Of a stretch of DNA of 64,000 nucleotides, positions 1 to 7,846 are shown in pieces. The stretch's first letter is position 1. Each line of letters opens with the position of its first letter. The stretch comes from Allorhizobium pseudoryzae. GTDB lineage: Bacteria; Pseudomonadota; Alphaproteobacteria; Rhizobiales; Rhizobiaceae. The stretch is taken from positions 1,814,001-1,878,000 of the forward strand of contig NZ_CP049241.1 of NCBI RefSeq assembly GCF_011046245.1, written 5' to 3'. The notes below the pieces were generated by a model. That model was not told where the DNA came from. It saw nothing but the letters and a program-made list of their open reading frames with translations, and made no database searches. The position numbers and the translations under genes were made by a program.

Positions 1-2
1 GC

Positions 3-665
3 CGCTACGTCGATGCAGTGACGGGAAAGCCGGTCGAGGAAGAGGATCAGGTAAAGGGCTACGAGCGCGGCGAGGATGACTATGTCCTGTTCGAGGACGA
101 GGAATTGGAGGATGTCGGGCTCGAAAGCACACGCACCATTGATATCGAGACCTTCGTTCCGGCCTCGGACATCGGCTGGATCTGGTACGATCGCCCGCAT
201 TTTCTGGCGCCCGACGACAAGGTGGGCGAGGAGGCTTTTTCGGTGATCCGCGAGGCGATGCGGGTGACCGGCACGGCGGGCATTGCCCGGCTGGTGATGT
301 ACCGCCGCGAGCGGGCGGTGATGCTGGTGCCGCATGACAAGGGGATCGTCGTCTGGACGCTGCGTTACGGCGATGAGGTGCGCGACCCGGCTCCGTATTA
401 CGAGACGGTCGATCCGGCCAAACACGATGCCAGGCATCTCACCTTGATGAAGAAGCTGATTGCCGAGCGCACCGAGGATTGGACGCCCGACATGGCGGAC
501 GATCCGGTGCAGGAGAGGCTGCTCGACATCATCGACAGCCGCAAGAAGAAGCGCAAGACGCAGAAGAAGGCAACGCCTCCACCAGAGCGCCGCGACAATG
601 TCATTGACATCATGAGCGCGCTGAAGAAAAGCCTGGAAGGGGAGCGCAAGGGCAAGGGGCGTTAG
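3..665 (+). CDS. ku: Ku DNA end-binding protein, C-terminal part (5' end outside window)
   Basis: Partial gene: the reading frame is open from the first bases of the window, so about 220 C-terminal residues are seen. The segment LVMYRRERAVMLVPHDKGI and the following WTLRYGDEVRDP region match the central beta-barrel of bacterial Ku, the homodimeric ring that binds double-strand ends and recruits LigD for non-homologous end joining. It ends in a Lys-rich tail (KKKRKTQKK, then KGKGR), as is usual for Ku C-termini. It converges on ligD: the two stop codons overlap. It is a paralogue of the complete Ku encoded at 3203-4084. The true start and promoter lie outside the window. Confidence 0.93.
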   Translation, partial: RYVDAVTGKPVEEEDQVKGYERGEDDYVLFEDEELEDVGLESTRTIDIETFVPASDIGWIWYDRPHFLAPDDKVGEEAFSVIREAMRVTGTAGIARLVMYRRERAVMLVPHDKGIVVWTLRYGDEVRDPAPYYETVDPAKHDARHLTLMKKLIAERTEDWTPDMADDPVQERLLDIIDSRKKKRKTQKKATPPPERRDNVIDIMSALKKSLEGERKGKGR

Positions 666-3199
666 CGGCGCCCGCGTTTCCCCTTCGCCGCGGTCGGAAG
701 AGGCGCCTCGGCCTGGCGGAAATCGGCCCAAGGATCTCCCTCCAGCGCGTGAATCCGGGCAGGTGCATTTTCGACCGTGAAGTGGTTGGGGCCGATGCCG
801 TCGCCAAGCTCGTCCCAGGAGAGCGGCATGGAGACGGGGGCACCGGGCCGGGCGCGGGTGGAGTAGGGAGCAACGGCGGTCGCGCCGCGGCCGTTGCGCA
901 GGTAGTCGATCAGGATCTTGCCGCGGCGCTTCGATTTCGTGATGGTCGAGACGTAGAGGTCGGGGCTGTCGCTGGCCATCGCATCGGCAAGTGCCTTCAT
1001 CGCCGCCTTCACCTCCGGCCACTCGGCCTTCGGCTTGACCGGCGCCACCACATGCAGACCCTTGCCCCCCGACGTCTTGACGAAACCGGTGAGGCCCATC
1101 TCCTGCATCCGCGCGCGCACCTCCTGTGCCGCCTCGATCACCGCCTGCCAGGAGACGCCATCGCCGGGATCGAGGTCGATATTGACCATATCCGGTTTTT
1201 CCCAGTCGTTCAGCGTCGAACCCCAGGGGTGGATCTCCAGCGTGCCGCCCTGCACCAGGCCGATCAGCCCGTCGAAATCGCGAATGGCGATGTTCTGCTC
1301 ACCCGGCTTGGTCGGGTCCTCCACCAGAAGCGCGTGCTTGGTCATGCCGCGCCAGGCGTGTTTCTGGAAAAACAGCGGCTTGTCGATGCCGTCCGGTCCG
1401 CGCAGGAGGGCGAGCGGCCGGTTGACGATGAAGGGCGCCATCAGTCGCCAGACGTCGGCGTAATAATCGGCAAGTCCGGCTTTGGTCACGCCGGCATCCG
1501 GCCAGTAGACGCGGTCCGGGTGGGTCAGCGTGACCGTGCGTTTCGGGGTCGGGGCAGCCTTTGCAGCGGCGGGTGAAGGCGGGCCGCTCTCGCGGACGAT
1601 GGTCTCCGCCGGCTTGTCCTCGCGCAGGCCCCGGAAGGCGGCATGGCGGAGGTGAGCGTCGCCGGTCCAGCCGCGAAATTCCACCTCCGCCACCAGCTTC
1701 GGCTCCACGAACACCACGTCACGGCGTTCCAGAGCGGTCAGCTTTTCGGCGAACGGGCTCTTGTCACTCTTCAATCCCTGCAGCGTCTTGAACAGGGACT
1801 GTGCTGTCCGGTTGGAATAACCGGTGCCGACGCGGCCGGCATGCGTCAACTCGCCGTCCTCGTAATAGCCCATGACCAGCGAGCCGATGGCGGTCTTCGA
1901 GACGGAGGAGGGGACATAGCCGGCGATGACGAATTCCTGCCTTGCCGAACATTTCGATTTCACCCAGTCCTTGCCGCGGCCGGACCGATAAGGGGCGGTC
2001 GCCACCTTGGAAATGATGCCCTCGAGGCTCAGCCGGCAGGCGTGCTTCAGCACGATCCCACCTTCGTCCGAAAAATGCTCGCTGTAGCGGAGCGGCAGGG
2101 CAGCCTCCTTCAGCAGGGCCTCCAGCGCCGCCTTGCGGTCTGTCAACGGAGCGGCGGTCAGGTCCATGCCGTCGCGGTAGAGAAGATCGAAGGCGTAGAA
2201 GGTGAAGCGGTCGGCGCGGCCTTCGCTGAGATCCTGCTGCAGCAGGGAAAAATCCGTGGCACCGGATCCCGCCTCCACCGCCACCTCGCCGTCGATGATG
2301 GCGCTTTCGGTCGGCAGGGCGGCCAGGGCCCCGACGATCTGGGTTCCGAAGCGGTCCGTCCAGTCGAGACCGGTTCGGGTCAGCAACCGTACGCTCCCCT
2401 TGTCGATCCGCGCCTGGAGGCGGTAGCCGTCGAGCTTCACCTCGTGCAGCCAGCGCTTGCCCGTCGGGGCAGACTTCACGAGCGTTGCCAGCTGCGGCTC
2501 GACGAAATCCGGTATCTCGGCCGTCTTGGCGCCCTTGATGGCCGGTGTCGCTTTTGCCCTCGGCGGCTTTGCTGCGGTTTTCGCTGGCGCTGCTGTCTTC
2601 TGCGGGCTTGCGGATTTGGACGCTGCGGCCTTCTTGCCGGTGCCCAAGTCCTCCACCCGCCGACCGGTCTTGACCGAATTCGGTTGTTCTTCGAGAATAT
2701 CGGGATCGGTTTCGCTGCGGGCAAACTCATCTTCGGCCTTGATCAGCAGCCAGTTCTCCCGGGCCTCGCCCTCCTTGCCCGCCATGCGCACCAGATGCCA
2801 GCGGCCGGACAGCTTTTCGCCGTCCAGCTCGAATTCCAGATGACCCTTGCGATAGGCTTTCTTCAGGTCGCCGATCGGCGTCCACGTGCCGCGATCCCAG
2901 ACGATGACGCTGCCGGCACCATAATTGCCGGCGGGGATCGTGCCCTCGAAGTCGCCGTAATCGAGCGGATGGTCCTCCACATGCACGGCGAGGCGTTTTT
3001 CCCCAGGCACGAGGCTTGGGCCGCGCGTCACGGCCCAGCTTTTCAAGACGCCGTCCATTTCCAGGCGGAAATCGTAATGCAGGCGCCGCGCGGCATGCTT
3101 CTGGATGACGAAGCTGTTGCCGGCGTTTTTGCCCTTGCGGCCCTTCGGCTCGGGAGACAGCTTGAAATCGCGTTTCTGGTTGTAGCTCTGCAGGCCCAT
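662..3199 (-). CDS. ligD: Multifunctional ATP-dependent DNA ligase LigD (phosphoesterase-ligase-polymerase)
   Basis: 845 residues, the full three-domain size. An N-terminal 3'-phosphoesterase domain (about 28-180; QKHAARRLHYDFRLEMDG) is followed by a Lys/Ala-rich linker (about 187-228). The ATP-dependent ligase domain has the nucleotidyl-transferase motif KLDGYR, with predicted adenylated Lys255. The C-terminal primase/polymerase domain (from about 550) carries the acidic NIDLDPGD metal motif. Together with Ku it trims, fills and seals double-strand breaks. The start codon lies 3 nt after the stop of the complete ku gene (3203-4084), so the two are almost certainly one transcript, probably driven by the EcfG-like promoter upstream of ku. 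Confidence 0.96.
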   Translation of the reverse strand: MGLQSYNQKRDFKLSPEPKGRKGKNAGNSFVIQKHAARRLHYDFRLEMDGVLKSWAVTRGPSLVPGEKRLAVHVEDHPLDYGDFEGTIPAGNYGAGSVIVWDRGTWTPIGDLKKAYRKGHLEFELDGEKLSGRWHLVRMAGKEGEARENWLLIKAEDEFARSETDPDILEEQPNSVKTGRRVEDLGTGKKAAASKSASPQKTAAPAKTAAKPPRAKATPAIKGAKTAEIPDFVEPQLATLVKSAPTGKRWLHEVKLDGYRLQARIDKGSVRLLTRTGLDWTDRFGTQIVGALAALPTESAIIDGEVAVEAGSGATDFSLLQQDLSEGRADRFTFYAFDLLYRDGMDLTAAPLTDRKAALEALLKEAALPLRYSEHFSDEGGIVLKHACRLSLEGIISKVATAPYRSGRGKDWVKSKCSARQEFVIAGYVPSSVSKTAIGSLVMGYYEDGELTHAGRVGTGYSNRTAQSLFKTLQGLKSDKSPFAEKLTALERRDVVFVEPKLVAEVEFRGWTGDAHLRHAAFRGLREDKPAETIVRESGPPSPAAAKAAPTPKRTVTLTHPDRVYWPDAGVTKAGLADYYADVWRLMAPFIVNRPLALLRGPDGIDKPLFFQKHAWRGMTKHALLVEDPTKPGEQNIAIRDFDGLIGLVQGGTLEIHPWGSTLNDWEKPDMVNIDLDPGDGVSWQAVIEAAQEVRARMQEMGLTGFVKTSGGKGLHVVAPVKPKAEWPEVKAAMKALADAMASDSPDLYVSTITKSKRRGKILIDYLRNGRGATAVAPYSTRARPGAPVSMPLSWDELGDGIGPNHFTVENAPARIHALEGDPWADFRQAEAPLPTAAKGKRGRR

Positions 3200-3202
3200 G
3201 GA

Positions 3203-4084
3203 TCAACTCGCCTTGCGCTCGGTGGTGCCGCTCTTGCGACTGCTTGTCTTTGCTGTCTTCTCTGTCTTGGCCTTCGGTTTTGGCGTCGCCTTCGCCTTGG
3301 CTTTCGACTTGCCTGCACCGGCGCTCAGCCGCAGAGCGTCCATCAGGCTGGTGACATTGCTTTCCTTGGGCTTCGGCCTCTTCGGCGGCTTGCGGCCTTC
3401 GATCTTTGCCTTCACCACCTCCTGCAGCGCCGTTTCATAGCGGTCATCGAATTTGGTCGGGTCGAAATGGCCGCGCTTGGTATCGATGATATGTTGCGCA
3501 AGGTCGAGCATCTCGCCCTCGATCTTCAAGTCGCGGATCGGCGCGAAGATCTCGTCCGGCGTGCGCACCTCGTATTCGTAGTTCAGCGTGCTGGCGATCA
3601 GGCCGTCGTCGTGCGGACGGATGAGTAGCGTGCGCAGGCGGCGGAAGAGAACGGTGCGGGCGAGCGCTGCCACATTGCGGGCTTTCAGCCCCTGGCGGAT
3701 CAGGTCGAAAACGTCGGCTGCGGCATCGTCGGTCGGCGCCAGGTAGTAAGGCCGGTCGAGATAGAGCGTGTTGACGTCACCGCAGGTGATGAAGGTTTCG
3801 AGTTCCAGTGTCTTGTCGCTGTCCGGCACCGCCGCCTTGATTTCATCCGGCGTGAGGATCACGTATTCGCCGCCGGCGATCTCATAGCCTTTGACGATAT
3901 CGTCGCGATCCACCTCCTTGTCGGTGTCGCTGTCCACCATCTGGCGATGCACCCGGTTGCCGGTGCGGCGGTTGATGATGTGGAAACTCATCCGATCGGA
4001 TGTCGAGGCGGCGGTGAACAGCCCGACCGAGCAGCTCAGTTCGCCAAGTGTCAGGAACCCTCTCCAGTTTGCGCGCGGTGCCAT
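3203..4084 (-). CDS. ku: Ku DNA end-binding protein (complete)
   Basis: 293 residues starting MAPRANWRGFLTLGELSC, the standard bacterial Ku N-terminus, which fixes the start. The start is preceded by a GGAGGGA ribosome binding site. The Ku core spans about 1-250, followed by a long Lys/Ala/Pro-rich basic tail (about 250-293, repeated KSKAKAKAT-like stretches) of the kind that binds DNA in rhizobial Ku proteins. It is the first gene of a ku-ligD operon (3-nt gap). A minus-strand GGAAC-N16-GGTT motif about 30 nt upstream suggests control by the general stress sigma factor. It is the second Ku in the window. In rhizobia multiple Ku paralogues have non-equivalent roles and some are stress induced. 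Confidence 0.95.
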   Translation of the reverse strand: MAPRANWRGFLTLGELSCSVGLFTAASTSDRMSFHIINRRTGNRVHRQMVDSDTDKEVDRDDIVKGYEIAGGEYVILTPDEIKAAVPDSDKTLELETFITCGDVNTLYLDRPYYLAPTDDAAADVFDLIRQGLKARNVAALARTVLFRRLRTLLIRPHDDGLIASTLNYEYEVRTPDEIFAPIRDLKIEGEMLDLAQHIIDTKRGHFDPTKFDDRYETALQEVVKAKIEGRKPPKRPKPKESNVTSLMDALRLSAGAGKSKAKAKATPKPKAKTEKTAKTSSRKSGTTERKAS

Positions 4085-4112
4085 CCGATCTTCCCTCCAT
4101 CAGAGGCGATTC

Positions 4113-4137
4113 AACCGGAATGCCGGGTTTTTGTTCC
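4113..4137 (-). promoter_or_regulatory. EcfG-type promoter for ku-ligD
   Basis: On the minus strand, GGAAC (4137-4133) is followed after 16 nt by GGTT (4116-4113), about 28 nt upstream of the ku ATG. It fits the looser RpoE2/EcfG consensus GGAAC-N18-TT, with G instead of C at the first position of the -10 element. It lies back to back with the motif at 4195-4220. Confidence 0.65.
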
Positions 4138-4194
4138 TTATCGGACAGAGGCGTGGAATGGTTGAAGAACAACCCCCGATCGTCCTTTTTAAGC

Positions 4195-4220
4195 GGAACC
4201 AAACGGACAAACGCTGCGTT
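4195..4220 (+). promoter_or_regulatory. EcfG-type promoter for the ECF sigma gene at 4264
   Basis: GGAAC at 4195-4199, a 17-nt spacer and CGTT at 4217-4220 make an exact match to the alphaproteobacterial general-stress promoter consensus. It ends 43 nt upstream of the GTG start of the sigma gene. Confidence 0.75.
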
Positions 4221-4263
4221 TGCCACCGACATCCACCCAAGGAATTTGGAGAGGTTTGCAACG

Positions 4264-4764
4264 GTGCCTGATACACAGTTGAGTGTCGACCCTGCACGCG
4301 CAGATATCGTCAAGCTCATCCCCGCCCTTCGCGCCTTCGCCCGAACCTTTTGCCGAAACTCGTCCGACGCGGACGATCTCGTGCAGGAGACGTTGATGAA
4401 GGCATTGGCCAATCTCGACAAGTTTGAGCCCGGAACCAAGCTGAAGTCTTGGCTCTTCACCATCATGCGCAACACCTTCTATACCCGCGCGAAGGTTCTC
4501 GGGCGGGAGGCGCCGGGGCTGGAGGAATGCGTGTCGGGCGACACGCCGATGGAGGCAACCCAGGAGGTACAGGCGCGGGCCCGGGAGGTGCAGCAGGCAC
4601 TGACGCGGCTGCCACCCCATTACCGCGAGGTCCTCACGCTCGTGGCGATCCTCGGGGAAAGCTACGAATCCGCCGCCGAAATCTGTGATTGTGCCGTCGG
4701 CACCGTCAAGAGCCGGCTCAACCGCGCCCGGCACCAGATCCTTCAGGAGCTTGGCGAGGAGTAA
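4264..4764 (+). CDS. ECF sigma factor, EcfG-like paralogue
   Basis: 166 residues. The region 2 helix (RNSSDADDLVQETLMKALAN, then WLFTIMRNTFYTRAK) and the region 4 helix-turn-helix (LPPHYREVLTLVAILGESYE, then CAVGTVKSRLNRAR) identify a group 4 sigma factor. The sequence closely resembles EcfG at 37044-37610, including the C-x-C-AVGT-KSR signature. The GTG at 4264 is chosen because GGAGAGG (4248-4254) sits 9 nt upstream; longer in-frame starts run into the promoter. It has no anti-sigma gene beside it. An exact EcfG-type promoter lies upstream, suggesting it is a downstream or amplifying member of the stress cascade. Its own targets are unknown. Confidence 0.88.
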   Translation: MPDTQLSVDPARADIVKLIPALRAFARTFCRNSSDADDLVQETLMKALANLDKFEPGTKLKSWLFTIMRNTFYTRAKVLGREAPGLEECVSGDTPMEATQEVQARAREVQQALTRLPPHYREVLTLVAILGESYESAAEICDCAVGTVKSRLNRARHQILQELGEE

Positions 4765-4871
4765 CCGGATTGTGCCGGTTCGTGTCCCGGCCAGCGCAAA
4801 AATGTTCTCGCCCACAGGGCTCCGAACCGCCCCTTCGGCAGGAGGTTCCCGATTTACGGATGAAACGGCCT

Positions 4872-4896
4872 GGAACAAAAGCCGGCCTGCACGGTT
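4872..4896 (+). promoter_or_regulatory. EcfG-like promoter upstream of gcd
   Basis: GGAAC (4872-4876), 16 nt, GGTT (4893-4896): the same -10 variant as the ku promoter. It ends 78 nt before the gcd ATG. The surrounding 4765-4974 gap contains no gene. Confidence 0.5.
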
Positions 4897-4974
4897 AACC
4901 CGCTGGGTTCAGCCGCAGGCCTTGGCAGTTCCCTTCGCTTCTTTTGCCTGAACGTCCGTTTTAGGGATTCCAAT

Positions 4975-7320
4975 ATGTCCGTTACCATCACTGCCATCCT
5001 GTTCGCTTTGATCGGGATTGCTTTGGCGGCCGGAGGTGCGCAACTGCTGATGCTCGGCGGCAGCGTATATTACCTCATCACCGGCCTCGCCTTCCTCGTT
5101 ACCGCCATCCTGCTCTACATGCGCCGGTCGATGGCGCTTCTTTTGTATGCCCTCATCGTCATCGGCTCGCTGCTTTGGGCGGTCTGGGAAGTCGGGCTGG
5201 ACTGGTGGCAGTTGGGGCCGCGGGGCGGCGTCATCATCGTGCTCGGCATCTGGCTGCTGATGCCCTGGATCCGCAGGCCGCTCGGGTTTCAGAGCCCGAA
5301 TACCGGTTTCCGCTATGCGGCGAGTGCCGTCCCGTTGGCGGCGGCGGTTGTCATTTCCATCGCTGTCGCCCTGCTATCCATGTTCATCAACACCACCGAC
5401 ATGGAAGGCCGTCTGCCGGAAGAGCAGGTGGCCGCGGCGCCGAACCTCGGCGGCGACGTACCTCCCGGCGAATGGCACCAGTATGGACGCACTCCCTATG
5501 GCCAGCGTTATTCGCCGCTGGATCAGGTGAACGTGGAGAACGTGTCCAACCTACAGGAGGTCTGGCGCTATCAGACGGGAGACGTGAAGCTTCCGCAGGA
5601 TGTCGGCGAGACGACCTATCAGGTCACGCCGCTCAAGGTGGGCAACTCGCTCTATCTCTGCACGCCGCATAACTGGGCGATCGCCGTGGATGCGACGACT
5701 GGCAAGCAGCAGTGGAAATATGATCCCAATGTCGGACTGAATCCCGACCGTCAGCACCAGACCTGCCGCGGCGTGACCTATTACGCCGATCCGGCCGCCC
5801 AGCCAGGCCAGGCCTGTGCGCAGCGCGTCTACCTGCCGACCTCGGATGCCCGCCTGATTGCGCTCGATGCCACCAATGGCGAAGTCTGCACCAATTTTGC
5901 CGATAACGGCGTGCTGCACCTCGAACAGGGCATGCCCTACAATCCGGCAGGCTATTACTACTCCACATCGCCCCCGGTGATTGCCGCCGGCAAGATCATC
6001 ATCGGCGGTGCCGTCAACGACAACTATTCGATCCACTCGCAATCCGGCGTCATCCGCGCCTTCGACGTCAATTCCGGCCAGCTGATCTGGAACTGGGATT
6101 CCGGCAATCCGACGCAGACGGAACCGCTGCCGGAAGGCCAGACCTACACGGCCAATTCGCCGAACAGTTGGTCCGTCTTCAGCGTCGATGAAGAACTGGG
6201 TCTCGTCTATATTCCGCTCGGCAACCAGGTGCCCGACCAGCTCGGCATGAACCGCTCGGAAAGCGTCGAGAAATACTCTTCCTCGATCGTCGCGCTCGAC
6301 ATCAATACCGGTGCCGACCGCTGGGTGCGCCAGACGGTTCACCACGATCTGTGGGATATGGACGTGCCGGCCCAGCCGGTTCTGATCGACCTCACCCTGC
6401 CGGACGGCGCACAGGTTCCCGCGCTCGTTGGTCCGACGAAGCAGGGCGACATCTATGTGCTGGACCGCCGCAACGGCGAGCCGCTGCGGCCGATCCGCGA
6501 GATCCCGGCCCCGGGTGGTGCCATTCCGGAAGACAGGACATCGCCGACCCAGCCGATCACGGCGCTCACCTTCCGTCCGCGGACACTGGAAGGCCGGGAC
6601 ATGTGGGGTGTCAGCATGTTCGACCAGATGGTGTGCCGCATCCGGCTGAAGCAGCTGAAATACGAAGGCCAGTACACACCGCCCTCGCTGCAGGGAACGC
6701 TCGTCTATCCCGGCAATTTCGGCACCTTCAACTGGGGTTCCGTCGCAGTTGATCCGGAACGGATGGTAATGTTCGGCATGCCGACCTATCTCGCCTTCAC
6801 CTCGCAGCTGGTGCCGCGTTCGGAAGTTCCGCCGAAGGGTGCCGACGAGAAGGCCTCCGAACAGGGGTTGAACCGGAACGAGGGTGCACCTTACGCTGTA
6901 AAGATGGGTCCCTTCCTCGGGCCGCTGCAGATCCCTTGCCAGGCTCCGCCATGGGGTTACGTGGCAGGCGCCAACCTGCGCACGGGCGAGATTGCCTACA
7001 AGCAGAAGAACGGCACGGTCTACGACATGACGCCGCTGCCGCTGCCCTTCAAGCTTGGCGTCCCCGGCATCGGCGGGCCGATGATCACCAAGGGCGGCGT
7101 CGTCTTCCTCGGTGCGGCGGTCGATGACTATCTGCGGGCCTACAACCTGACGACCGGCGAACAGCTGTGGGAAGCGCGTCTTCCGGCCGGCGGCCAGGCA
7201 ACCCCGATGACCTATTCGGTGGAGGACGGTCGCCAGTTCGTGGTCATGGTGGCCGGTGGCCACGGCTCGGTCGGCACGAAGCCCGGCGACTATGTCATTG
7301 CCTACGCGCTGCCGCGGTAA
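4975..7320 (+). CDS. gcd: Membrane-bound PQQ-dependent glucose dehydrogenase
   Basis: 781 residues, the usual size for quinoprotein glucose dehydrogenase. About 140 N-terminal residues form a membrane anchor of roughly five hydrophobic helices. A periplasmic beta-propeller follows, with repeats such as GEWHQYGRTPYGQRYSPL, LIALDATNGEV and the closing TGEQLWEARLPAGGQATPMTY. The enzyme oxidises glucose to gluconolactone in the periplasm and passes electrons to ubiquinone. Activity needs PQQ, and no pqq genes are in the window. It stands alone between an EcfG-like promoter and a strong terminator. AGGGA precedes the ATG. Related PQQ dehydrogenases (quinate type) share this architecture, so the substrate is by family resemblance. 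Confidence 0.9.
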   Translation: MSVTITAILFALIGIALAAGGAQLLMLGGSVYYLITGLAFLVTAILLYMRRSMALLLYALIVIGSLLWAVWEVGLDWWQLGPRGGVIIVLGIWLLMPWIRRPLGFQSPNTGFRYAASAVPLAAAVVISIAVALLSMFINTTDMEGRLPEEQVAAAPNLGGDVPPGEWHQYGRTPYGQRYSPLDQVNVENVSNLQEVWRYQTGDVKLPQDVGETTYQVTPLKVGNSLYLCTPHNWAIAVDATTGKQQWKYDPNVGLNPDRQHQTCRGVTYYADPAAQPGQACAQRVYLPTSDARLIALDATNGEVCTNFADNGVLHLEQGMPYNPAGYYYSTSPPVIAAGKIIIGGAVNDNYSIHSQSGVIRAFDVNSGQLIWNWDSGNPTQTEPLPEGQTYTANSPNSWSVFSVDEELGLVYIPLGNQVPDQLGMNRSESVEKYSSSIVALDINTGADRWVRQTVHHDLWDMDVPAQPVLIDLTLPDGAQVPALVGPTKQGDIYVLDRRNGEPLRPIREIPAPGGAIPEDRTSPTQPITALTFRPRTLEGRDMWGVSMFDQMVCRIRLKQLKYEGQYTPPSLQGTLVYPGNFGTFNWGSVAVDPERMVMFGMPTYLAFTSQLVPRSEVPPKGADEKASEQGLNRNEGAPYAVKMGPFLGPLQIPCQAPPWGYVAGANLRTGEIAYKQKNGTVYDMTPLPLPFKLGVPGIGGPMITKGGVVFLGAAVDDYLRAYNLTTGEQLWEARLPAGGQATPMTYSVEDGRQFVVMVAGGHGSVGTKPGDYVIAYALPR

Positions 7321-7347
7321 CGCGTCAGCCGCATCGTGAGACAAGAA

Positions 7348-7381
7348 AAACCCGGGGAAGGCGGCGCCTTCCCCGGGTTTT
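7348..7381. terminator. Bidirectional intrinsic terminator between gcd and the BON gene
   Basis: Perfect 16-bp inverted repeat (7348-7363 / 7365-7380) around one central base, flanked by A and T runs on both sides. It lies between convergent genes ending at 7320 (+) and 7404 (-), so it can serve both. Confidence 0.9.
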
Positions 7382-7403
7382 GTGTATTGGCTGTTTCGCT
7401 GGC

Positions 7404-7676
7404 TTACGGCTGGCGGGCGCGCAGATCGTTGACGGTGGCTGACACGCCGGGAACGGAAAGGGCCACTTCTTCGGCCCGCACCACCTCTCCGGCCCGCAAA
7501 ACGGTTCCGCGCAACGTGACCACCGAGCCTTCGGCGATCACGCTCACATCGGTTGCGTCCAGTCCGCCGGCGCTGGCGAGCGCCGAGGCGACGCTGCTCT
7601 CCAATGTCGCATCCGGCGGAAATTCCTGCTCCACGACGGGCTCTTCCTCATGAAAACTCTGGGGCTTGAACACCAT
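7404..7676 (-). CDS. BON domain protein
   Basis: 90 residues. The C-terminal half (ATLESSVASALASAGGLDATDVSV, then GSVVTLRGTVLRAGEVVRAEEVALSVPGV) is a single BON domain, a fold often found in osmotic or stress-induced proteins and thought to bind phospholipid or other ligands. There is no signal peptide. The start at 7676 is preceded by GGAGGA; an upstream in-frame start at 7817 would overlap the TetR operator and is rejected. A near-consensus EcfG motif (7708-7733, minus) lies 32 nt upstream, consistent with a stress role. The exact function is unknown. Confidence 0.75.
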   Translation of the reverse strand: MVFKPQSFHEEEPVVEQEFPPDATLESSVASALASAGGLDATDVSVIAEGSVVTLRGTVLRAGEVVRAEEVALSVPGVSATVNDLRARQP

Positions 7677-7707
7677 GGCTTGTCCTCCTGCTGTGGGTGT
7701 TTTGTCC

Positions 7708-7733
7708 AACGCTGAAGGGCACACAAAGGTTCT
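7708..7733 (-). promoter_or_regulatory. Possible EcfG-like promoter for the BON gene (one mismatch)
   Basis: Minus strand AGAAC (7733-7729), 17 nt, CGTT (7711-7708), with one mismatch in the -35 element. Spacing and position upstream of 7676 are right. Confidence 0.35.
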
Positions 7734-7794
7734 CGCGATGCCCTGCGGTGCTGGCGTCCACCCGAGGCGATCGGATTGACAGCCCTCTCCGTTG

Positions 7795-7836
7795 AAGTTA
7801 TGACTGACGAAATTCAAAATTCGTCAGTCATAACTT
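7795..7836. promoter_or_regulatory. Long palindromic operator upstream of the TetR/RND genes
   Basis: Perfect inverted repeat with 17-bp arms (7795-7811 and 7820-7836; core TGACTGACGAA) and an 8-nt centre, ending 10 nt before the TetR-family ATG. Position and symmetry suggest the autoregulatory operator. It would also cover the promoter. Confidence 0.75.
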
Positions 7837-7846
7837 GGCAGCTTTC

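Noticed and set aside
1643..3628. Long open frame of 661 codons on the plus strand opposite ligD
   Set aside because: It mirrors the high-GC codon pattern of ligD, has no recognisable domain, and ligD domains are unmistakable on the other strand.
5551..7344. 597-codon frame antisense to gcd
   Set aside because: Shadow frame; it would also read through the terminator region and has no ribosome binding site or domain.
7677..7817. Longer BON protein starting at 7817
   Set aside because: It would run through the TetR palindrome and the putative promoter; the ATG at 7676 has a good GGAGGA site.
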